From assembly GCA_035296085.1 (NCBI GenBank), contig DATHBP010000149.1, positions 1 to 12,883 of the forward strand: a DNA stretch of 12,883 nt. Direction: 5' to 3'. The notes under the pieces were generated by a model. It saw only the letters and a list, made by a program, of their open reading frames with translations, was not told the origin of the DNA and ran no database searches. The translations under genes were made by a program, and so were the position numbers. This DNA comes from DATHBP01 sp035296085. GTDB taxonomy: Bacteria > Actinomycetota > Actinomycetes > Propionibacteriales > Nocardioidaceae. Of the stretch, positions 1-4,507 are shown one piece after another; position 1 is the first letter of the stretch; every line of letters begins with the position of its first letter.

Positions 1-60
1 GTCGCCGGGACCCTGACAACCGGACGCGCGTTCGCTGAGCTCCCCGTGCTGTTAGGACCG

Positions 61-414
61 TCAGGCCTTCCGGCGCTCGTCGAGGTACTGCAGGAGCTCG
101 TGGGCAGCGAGCTCGACCTCCTTGTGACCCCACTCGGCCGCTCGATAGTGGCACGCGACCAGGCCCATGCGGTGCACCCGACGGAAGTCGCCGAAGACGA
201 ACCCGAACCGGCCTTTGGTCTCTTCGCCAGCACCGTCGCTCAGCGCGAGGTGCCAGGCGCCGTACTCTTCCCAGCCGTGTGCGCTCAGGTACGCGTTCTC
301 CTGGTCAGCGGAAGGCTGAGCGTCCGCCCACCGGCTACGCAGCACATACTGACGAGCGTCGACCAACGCCCTCGCCTTGGCGACGCCTGCCGGGTTGACC
401 GTGTAGGACGGCAT
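61..414 (-). CDS. Conserved actinobacterial protein of unknown function
   Basis: This 117-residue soluble protein has no signal peptide or membrane segment. Its layout matches a small family I recall from many actinobacterial genomes annotated only as hypothetical: an N-terminal PSYTVNPAGVAKAR segment, a central GWEEYGAWHL block, then FVFGDFRRVHRMGLVACHYRA and a C-terminal VELAAHELLQYLDE helix. The dense conserved aromatic and charged residues suggest a compact enzyme-like or binding fold, but no catalytic motif is recognised and no function is assigned. The ATG at 414 is preceded by GAGGTG a few bases upstream, a good ribosome-binding site. It is transcribed away from the isomerase gene, with 82 bp between the two start codons. 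Family membership is from memory; the reading frame itself is secure. Confidence 0.85.
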   Translation of the reverse strand: MPSYTVNPAGVAKARALVDARQYVLRSRWADAQPSADQENAYLSAHGWEEYGAWHLALSDGAGEETKGRFGFVFGDFRRVHRMGLVACHYRAAEWGHKEVELAAHELLQYLDERRKA

Positions 415-484
415 GGCTCACCTCACCCCGACCGCGGGCCATCAGTTTCGCACTGCTGGTCAGCCACGTGCGGCTGCGGCCCCG

Positions 485-490
485 TAGGGT
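485..490 (+). promoter_or_regulatory. Probable -10 element of a leaderless idi promoter
   Basis: TAGGGT fits the actinobacterial TANNNT -10 pattern and ends exactly 6 nt before the ATG at 497. This spacing would place the transcript start on or next to the A of the ATG. No Shine-Dalgarno sequence is visible before the ATG, which agrees with a leaderless message. No clear -35 is seen. A 16-nt inverted repeat (CAGCC and GGCTG arms, 461-476) lies just upstream and could be an operator, but its 5-bp arms are weak evidence. Confidence 0.5.
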
Positions 491-496
491 CCTCGC

Positions 497-1048
497 ATGG
501 CCGTGGCTGAGCCGGACGAGCTGGTGGTGCTGCTCGCCGAGAATGGTCAGCCGTGCGGAACGGCGCTCAAAGCCGAGGTGCACTCCGACAGCACTCCGCT
601 GCATCTGGCCTTCTCGTGTTGGCTGTTCGACGGGCAGCAGCGAACGTTGGTCACCCGCCGGGCGGCTGGAAAGCGCACCTGGCCGAACGTGTGGACCAAC
701 TCGTACTGTGGCCACCCCGCGCCAGGGGAACGCATCGAAGACGCCATACACCGACGGGCCGCGGTGGAGCTCGGCACCCAAGTCTCCGAGCCGGTGGCCG
801 TGCTGCCGGACTTTCGCTACCGGGCGGTCATGGCCGACGGGACAGTGGAGAACGAGGTGTGTCCGGTCTACATCGCGCGGCTGCTGTCGCCGGCTCAGCC
901 CAACCCGGACGAGGTCGACGACCTGCGCTGGGTTCCCTACGCGGATCTGCCGACCGCTGTTAGCCAAGCTCCCTCGACGTACAGCCCCTGGATGAGTCAG
1001 CAGCTCGATCTTCTGCTCAGCTCGGGGTGGAGACCCCCGTCCGCCTGA
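497..1048 (+). CDS. idi: Isopentenyl-diphosphate delta-isomerase, type I
   Basis: This 183-residue Nudix-fold enzyme interconverts isopentenyl and dimethylallyl diphosphate in isoprenoid synthesis, in the cytosol. Every catalytic or metal-binding residue known from E. coli Idi is present at a constant offset of four: His29, His36, Cys71 in the NSYCGHP motif, His73, Glu91, and Glu118 and Glu120 in ENEVCPVY. Cys71 and Glu118 are the acid/base pair; the histidines and Glu120 form the Mn/Zn site. Length is normal for the family and nothing is truncated. The ATG has no Shine-Dalgarno but a TAGGGT element 6 nt upstream. No other isoprenoid or carotenoid gene is nearby, so this idi is an orphan; type I enzymes are usually accessory where the MEP pathway already makes both isomers. 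It converges with the NTF2-like gene, with stops 29 nt apart. Confidence 0.96.
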   Translation: MAVAEPDELVVLLAENGQPCGTALKAEVHSDSTPLHLAFSCWLFDGQQRTLVTRRAAGKRTWPNVWTNSYCGHPAPGERIEDAIHRRAAVELGTQVSEPVAVLPDFRYRAVMADGTVENEVCPVYIARLLSPAQPNPDEVDDLRWVPYADLPTAVSQAPSTYSPWMSQQLDLLLSSGWRPPSA

Positions 1049-1077
1049 TCCGAGGTACGCGTAGCGACGTGGCTCGT

Positions 1078-1473
1078 TCAGCGTCGGCGGACGTAGTACT
1101 CGGTGAAGTCGCGACAACGTCCGTCGTCGTCGAATCGCATCACGAAGCAGTTGTCGTACGTGCGTACGACCGGCCCGTCAGGCTGCTCGCGATACCTCGA
1201 CGTGCCGGTGGCTACCACCGTGTCGCCGTCGACGGCGATCGGGGAGTACTCGGCCGCAAAGGTGCCGGGTGCGTCACGGGTGGAAGAACCGTCCGGCTTG
1301 TCCTGGCCAAGCCACGAGGCAACAACCGCATCCCGACCGACGGTGGGTGTGTCGTTGGGGTGGTAGCGATACACGACGGTCTCGCTGAACAGGCTTGCAA
1401 TGGCGTCCGGATCGTACGACGTCCACGCGTCGACGTACCGGGTGAGCCAGTCTTCAGCCTGCTTCCGATCCAT
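1078..1473 (-). CDS. NTF2-like / SnoaL-like domain protein
   Basis: This 131-residue protein is a single cone-shaped NTF2-like domain. The N-terminal helix pattern EDWLTRYVDAWTSYDPDAI followed by LFSETVVYRYHP is typical of the family, as is the alternating strand region near GDTVVATGTSRYRE and the closing CRDFTEYYVRR strand. Members include SnoaL-type polyketide cyclases, limonene epoxide hydrolases, delta-5-3-ketosteroid isomerases and many proteins of unknown role. The available motifs do not decide among these, so no substrate is proposed. It is probably cytosolic, with no signal peptide. It is divergent from the SRPBCC gene, with start codons 58 bp apart, so the two may be co-regulated. 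The ATG at 1473 is preceded by TAGGGT with a 6-nt gap, pointing to a leaderless transcript. Confidence 0.85.
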   Translation of the reverse strand: MDRKQAEDWLTRYVDAWTSYDPDAIASLFSETVVYRYHPNDTPTVGRDAVVASWLGQDKPDGSSTRDAPGTFAAEYSPIAVDGDTVVATGTSRYREQPDGPVVRTYDNCFVMRFDDDGRCRDFTEYYVRRR

Positions 1474-1479
1474 CGGCCC

Positions 1480-1485
1480 ACCCTA
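1480..1485 (-). promoter_or_regulatory. Probable -10 element of a leaderless promoter (NTF2-like gene)
   Basis: On the minus strand the hexamer TAGGGT is followed by the six bases GGGCCG and then the ATG at 1473. Hexamer and spacing are identical to those before idi (485-490). The expected -35 area (about 1503-1508) falls inside the inverted repeat at 1492-1509. Confidence 0.5.
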
Positions 1486-1491
1486 ATCCCG

Positions 1492-1509
1492 CCCCGCGCC
1501 TCCGCGGGG
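1492..1509. promoter_or_regulatory. Inverted repeat between divergent promoters, candidate operator
   Basis: Perfect 7-bp arms CCCCGCG and CGCGGGG surround a 4-nt CCTC centre. The repeat lies between the two inferred -10 elements (1480-1485 and 1518-1523) and covers the expected -35 zones of both, so a bound repressor could shut both genes. It could instead be a chance GC-rich hairpin; the regulator is unknown. Confidence 0.35.
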
Positions 1510-1517
1510 GTGAGGGC

Positions 1518-1523
1518 TACGCT
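1518..1523 (+). promoter_or_regulatory. Probable -10 element of the SRPBCC gene
   Basis: TACGCT fits TANNNT and ends 8 nt before the ATG at 1532. A GAGGG at 1512-1516 is too far from the start codon (15 nt) to be a good ribosome-binding site, so a leaderless or near-leaderless message is likely. Confidence 0.35.
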
Positions 1524-1531
1524 CCCGAGCC

Positions 1532-1996
1532 ATGGCAGAGGACACCTACACGGTGGAGCGTTCGGCCAGGATCGACGCTCCGCCCGCGCGCGTCTACGCC
1601 CAGATCGCCAACTTCCGGCAGTGGCCGAAGTGGTCGCCGTGGGAGGACGTGGACCCGAACCTTCAACGGACGTACTCCGGCGCCGAGTCGGGCCTCGGCG
1701 CGGTCTACGCCTGGTCGGGGAACCGCAAGGCCGGCCAGGGTCGGATGGAGATCACCGAGGCTGACGAACCTTCCCTGGTGCGGATCGACCTCGTCTTCGA
1801 GAAGCCGTGGAAGGCACGCAACGACACCTCGTTCGTGATCCGGCCGGAGGGACTGGGGTCGCACGTCACCTGGTCGATGACTGGCCAGAGGACGCTGATC
1901 ACAAAGGCGATGGGCGTCTTCAAGTCGATGGACAAGTTTCTCGGTCCGGACTTCGAGAAGGGCTTGGCCCGGCTGAAGGCCACAGCCGAGAGGTGA
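1532..1996 (+). CDS. SRPBCC (START-like) family protein, polyketide-cyclase/dehydrase type
   Basis: This 154-residue single-domain protein has the helix-grip signature of the SRPBCC/Bet v1 superfamily: an N-terminal strand with SARIDAPPARVYAQIANF, then WPKWSPWED at about residues 31-39, a central beta-sheet region around GRMEITEADEPSLVRIDLVFEKPW, and a long C-terminal helix with GPDFEKGLARLKATAE. Such proteins bind hydrophobic ligands in a cavity; the subgroup is often labelled polyketide cyclase/dehydrase, but most members have no proven reaction. It lacks a signal peptide and is probably cytosolic. Its partner across the 58-bp divergent promoter is an NTF2-like protein, another small ligand-cavity fold, which hints at a shared small-molecule role (inference). 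No polyketide synthase genes are nearby, so a true cyclase role is unsupported. Confidence 0.88.
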   Translation: MAEDTYTVERSARIDAPPARVYAQIANFRQWPKWSPWEDVDPNLQRTYSGAESGLGAVYAWSGNRKAGQGRMEITEADEPSLVRIDLVFEKPWKARNDTSFVIRPEGLGSHVTWSMTGQRTLITKAMGVFKSMDKFLGPDFEKGLARLKATAER

Positions 1997-2093
1997 GCCG
2001 ATACCTCGAGCCGCTGTGCATGGCCTGGGTGCTGTACGGTCATGCAGAGCAAGAGTTGGGATCAAGCATTCCGCGTGCTGCACCTTTGAGACC

Positions 2094-2108
2094 TTCGCGC
2101 GTCGCGAA
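2094..2108. other. Small perfect hairpin in a convergent gap
   Basis: TTCGCG and CGCGAA form 6-bp arms around a 3-nt CGT loop. It lies in the 167-bp gap between two converging genes (stops at 1996 and 2164). The location suits a bidirectional terminator, but no T-tract follows on either strand, so it is only a candidate. Nothing else convincing was seen in this gap. Confidence 0.25.
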
Positions 2109-2163
2109 CCGCTCAGCGCTGGCCCAAGCAGCCGGGTCGCCGGCCGGCGGACCGCTCTAAGGC

Positions 2164-2943
2164 TTACGCAGGCCCCGACTTGCACGCGAGATAGTAGTTG
2201 AACACCAGTCGGCGGCACAGGCTAGAACCGGCGATGCCTTCCAACGCCTCCCGACGTAGCTGCTCGCGGCGTACGGAGTCGAGTCGAGCGACCCTGGCCG
2301 CGGTCAACGGCCAGGCCAGCGCCCAAGCCAGGGCCTCTTCCGGGCCGGCGAAGCTACCACCGAAGGATTCACTTGTGGCCCGGACGTCCGCGAAGCCGGC
2401 ATGCGTCAGCACGCTGGCACCTTCTTCAAGGCGCAGCCAGGTGTCCTCATCGAGTACGTCGTATTGGGCCTGCGCGCCGTAGCGGTCGAGAAGCTGGCCT
2501 ACCACGCCTGTCGGTAGGCGGCTGCTTTCCCCCCACGTGGACGCAACGAGGTGTCCACCTAGACGTAAGACGCGAAGGATCTCTGCCAGCGCCCTGTCAC
2601 GGTCGGCGAAGTGAGACAAGGACAGACCGCAAGTGACCGCGTCGAAGCTGCCGTCCGCGAACGGAAGCGCACACACATCCCCGAGCCGTAGGTCGAGCTC
2701 TGGTGAGAGCTGCCTGGCTATGGACAGCATCCCGGGCGACCGGTCGATCCCCGCCACAGACGCCCCTCGCCTCGCCGAAGCTCGGGCAGCGGTTCCTGTT
2801 CCGGTCGCCACATCTAAGACGCGTATGCCCGGTCGAGCTCTAGCCAGCTCGGCGAGCCGCTCGGCGGTCGCGAAGAGCGTCGGGTCAAGGCGCTTGGCAT
2901 ACCCATTTGCATAGCGGTCGTAGGGCTGTTTCTCTCGCGGCAT
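2164..2943 (-). CDS. Class I SAM-dependent methyltransferase (UbiE/Methyltransf_11 type)
   Basis: This 259-residue protein carries the full Rossmann-fold methyltransferase motif set. Motif I, the SAM-binding glycine loop, is VLDVATGTGTAA at residues 42-53. The acidic residue at the end of strand 2 is Asp67 in GIDRSPGML. GDVCALPF (88-95) contacts the adenine, FDAVTCGLSLSHF covers strand 4, and the LRLGGHL turn (126-132) marks the post-motif region. This is the small-molecule type related to UbiE/MenG, but the acceptor cannot be read from sequence. It is second in a two-gene operon, starting 13 nt after the stop of the dimeric-barrel gene, with only a weak ribosome-binding site (AGG 8 nt before ATG). 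The operon is divergent from the LuxR regulator, which may control it. Confidence 0.92.
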   Translation of the reverse strand: MPREKQPYDRYANGYAKRLDPTLFATAERLAELARARPGIRVLDVATGTGTAARASARRGASVAGIDRSPGMLSIARQLSPELDLRLGDVCALPFADGSFDAVTCGLSLSHFADRDRALAEILRVLRLGGHLVASTWGESSRLPTGVVGQLLDRYGAQAQYDVLDEDTWLRLEEGASVLTHAGFADVRATSESFGGSFAGPEEALAWALAWPLTAARVARLDSVRREQLRREALEGIAGSSLCRRLVFNYYLACKSGPA

Positions 2944-2956
2944 CCCACACCTAGGT

Positions 2957-3244
2957 CTACTGAGGGTTGGCCGATTGCAGGATTCTTGTTTGGGGCGAGC
3001 CGATCAGAGCGGGCGCGTTGTCCGGTGACGACCAGACTCGGGTTCGCAAGAGGTGGAGGAATTGCTGTGCACCGTCGACGCTGTCGAAGTCGAGGTCGAT
3101 CACGACGTAGTTTGGCTCGTCGACCGGCCGCTGGACACGGTGCGCGGTGACGCCGGCTTGAGCGCGGATCTCGTCGAAGCGCTGGAAGGCCTTGAGCCAG
3201 ACCTCGAAGTCAGAAACGGCATGCTCAATGTGCAGTGTGGTCAC
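2957..3244 (-). CDS. Small dimeric alpha/beta-barrel (ferredoxin-like) family protein
   Basis: I place the start at the GTG at 3244, giving 95 residues, because GAGGAG lies 5 nt upstream and the family pattern begins there (TTLHIEHAVSDFEVWLKAF). A longer reading from 3307 would add 21 residues with no family character. The layout of a first strand TTLHIEH, an amphipathic helix DFEVWLKAFQRFDEIR, VTAHRVQRPVDEPNYVVIDLDF and a second helix VDGAQQFLHLLRT matches small actinobacterial proteins of the dimeric alpha/beta-barrel superfamily, which also holds antibiotic-biosynthesis monooxygenases and YCII-like proteins. No catalytic residue is evident and the biochemical role is unknown. It is the first gene of an operon with the methyltransferase. 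Its -10 is probably TAGCGT at 3282-3277. Confidence 0.8.
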   Translation of the reverse strand: MTTLHIEHAVSDFEVWLKAFQRFDEIRAQAGVTAHRVQRPVDEPNYVVIDLDFDSVDGAQQFLHLLRTRVWSSPDNAPALIGSPQTRILQSANPQ

Positions 3245-3276
3245 GGTGGCTCCTCGATAGGGTTCAGAGACGTGCC

Positions 3277-3282
3277 ACGCTA
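3277..3282 (-). promoter_or_regulatory. Probable -10 element of the barrel-protein/methyltransferase operon
   Basis: On the minus strand the hexamer reads TAGCGT, identical to the -10 proposed for the divergent LuxR gene at 3350-3355. It would give a 5' leader of roughly 25 nt containing the GAGGAG ribosome-binding site before the GTG at 3244. No good -35 is visible. Confidence 0.4.
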
Positions 3283-3305
3283 AGATTGCGGTGCATCTTC
3301 GGACC

Positions 3306-3323
3306 ATCCCAGGTTCCTGGGAT
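3306..3323. promoter_or_regulatory. Inverted repeat, candidate operator (8-bp arms)
   Basis: ATCCCAGG and CCTGGGAT are perfect 8-bp arms with a 2-nt TT centre. The dyad sits midway in the 117-bp divergent region, just upstream of the expected -35 of the minus-strand operon. The compact two-fold symmetry is typical of a dimeric HTH protein site. The adjacent LuxR-type regulator is the obvious candidate, but this is inference. Confidence 0.5.
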
Positions 3324-3330
3324 TCTCTCT

Positions 3331-3342
3331 GGGCCTAGGCCC
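3331..3342. promoter_or_regulatory. 12-bp perfect palindrome, candidate second operator
   Basis: GGGCCTAGGCCC is a perfect 12-bp palindrome 7 bp from the dyad at 3306-3323. It lies directly upstream of the proposed -10 of the LuxR gene (3350-3355) and overlaps its expected -35/spacer region, so binding there would be expected to repress that gene. Its arms do not match those of the neighbouring dyad, so the two may not bind the same protein. Confidence 0.4.
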
Positions 3343-3349
3343 GCCGGCG

Positions 3350-3355
3350 TAGCGT
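3350..3355 (+). promoter_or_regulatory. Probable -10 element of a leaderless LuxR-gene promoter
   Basis: TAGCGT is followed by six bases (TCGCGA) and the ATG at 3362, the same spacing as before idi and the NTF2-like gene. No Shine-Dalgarno is present upstream of this ATG, in line with a leaderless transcript. Confidence 0.5.
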
Positions 3356-3361
3356 TCGCGA

Positions 3362-4426
3362 ATGCCAGTCACCGCTGCCTCCGCCCGCGCAAAGGCGCGG
3401 GTGCTGGAAATTTGCCGGTCGGTAGACGACGAGCGGAGTCTGCGTCGTCAAGTCGTCGACCAGCTTCGCTCCGTTGTGGGTTTTGATTCCTACGCCTGGC
3501 TGCTCACCGATCCGGCGACCTCCGTCGGCGTGTCCCCGCTGGCGGAGGTCGGGTGGCTGCAGGACCTCCCTCGTCAGATCGAGCTGAAGTACTGCACCAC
3601 CATCAATCGGTGGACGGCCTTGGTCGATACGCCGGTGGCGCTTCTCCATGAGGCCACCGGCGGCGACCTTGCGCAGAGCTTGGTATGGCGCGAACTCCTC
3701 TTCCGACACGGTGTGCGAGACGTCGCCTCGGTGGTCTTCAGGGATCGGTACGGCTGCTGGGCCTTCCTCGAGCTGTGGCGGACTGGCACGACGCAGCCGT
3801 TCGGCACCGCCGAGGCGGACCTGCTCGCTGAGCTGGCGAAACCACTGACACTCGCGCTACGCCGGTGCCTGGGAAACACCTTGGGGACTGCGCCGCCGAG
3901 GGATCTCCCAGACCTAGGCCCTGTCGTACTGGTGTTGACTCCACAGCTCGGCGTTCGCGGCCAAACGCCGAGGACGACCGACACGCTCCGGATACTCGTC
4001 CCTCCAGGGCAAGACCACACCCCGGTCCCAGCGAGCGCTTACAACGTGGCAGCGCAACTACGCGCGGTGGAGGAAGGAGTCGACAACAATCCGCCCTCAG
4101 CGCGGGTATACCTCCGCCAAGGCATCTGGATGACCGTGCGGGCAGCGCGTATCGATGGCCCTAAACCGCTGGCAGAGCGTGACATCGCAGTGATGATCGT
4201 GGAGAGCTCTCCGCCCGAACGGCTGGATCTCTTCGCTCGAGTTTTCGGCCTGAGTGCTCGTGAGCAAGAACTCCTCGAACATGTCGCTGCCGGCCGCACC
4301 ACCAGAGAAATCGCCCGCTACATGTGGCTTTCGGAGAACACTGTTCAAGACCACCTCAAGTCGATCTTTGTGAAGACGTCGAGCCATAGCCGCCGCGCCT
4401 TGCTTGCACGAGCACTCGGGGGATGA
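3362..4426 (+). CDS. LuxR-family transcriptional regulator with GAF-like N-terminal region
   Basis: The last 60 of 354 residues form a LuxR/FixJ-type HTH: LSAREQELLEHVAAGRTTREIA from about residue 297, then the recognition helix region LSENTVQDHLKSIFVKTSSHSRRALL. Most invariant LuxR HTH residues are present. The N-terminal part, roughly residues 15-165, looks like a GAF-type sensor fold (VDQLRSVVGFDSYAWLLTDPAT, then FRDRYGCWAFLELWR), so a small ligand is likely; no receiver-domain phosphoacceptor pattern is seen. The middle linker (about 185-290) has no recognisable domain. It is divergent from the barrel/methyltransferase operon and sits 81 bp before the cyclase-ATPase gene. It may regulate both, and itself through the palindromes upstream; this is inferred from position. 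Confidence 0.9.
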   Translation: MPVTAASARAKARVLEICRSVDDERSLRRQVVDQLRSVVGFDSYAWLLTDPATSVGVSPLAEVGWLQDLPRQIELKYCTTINRWTALVDTPVALLHEATGGDLAQSLVWRELLFRHGVRDVASVVFRDRYGCWAFLELWRTGTTQPFGTAEADLLAELAKPLTLALRRCLGNTLGTAPPRDLPDLGPVVLVLTPQLGVRGQTPRTTDTLRILVPPGQDHTPVPASAYNVAAQLRAVEEGVDNNPPSARVYLRQGIWMTVRAARIDGPKPLAERDIAVMIVESSPPERLDLFARVFGLSAREQELLEHVAAGRTTREIARYMWLSENTVQDHLKSIFVKTSSHSRRALLARALGG

Positions 4427-4507
4427 CGTCGGACGACTGGCTCGGGCAGCGCGTCAATCGCGGTTGGCTGCTGGCGCCCTCGACGGCTACGGCGGTGTAA
4501 TCACTTG

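Noticed and set aside
335..1117. 260-codon minus-strand frame opposite idi
   Set aside because: The isomerase on the other strand has every catalytic residue; this frame is a compositional shadow.
1027..1764. 245-codon plus-strand frame covering the NTF2-like gene and part of the SRPBCC gene
   Set aside because: It is antisense to one supported gene and out of frame with another; the product is Arg/Val-rich without domain features.
1517..2218. 233-codon minus-strand frame opposite the SRPBCC gene
   Set aside because: It overlaps the end of the methyltransferase gene and lies opposite a well-supported domain; no family resemblance.
3245..3307. 21-residue N-terminal extension of the barrel protein
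   Set aside because: It has no family character and would cover the proposed promoter; the GTG at 3244 has GAGGAG at ideal spacing.
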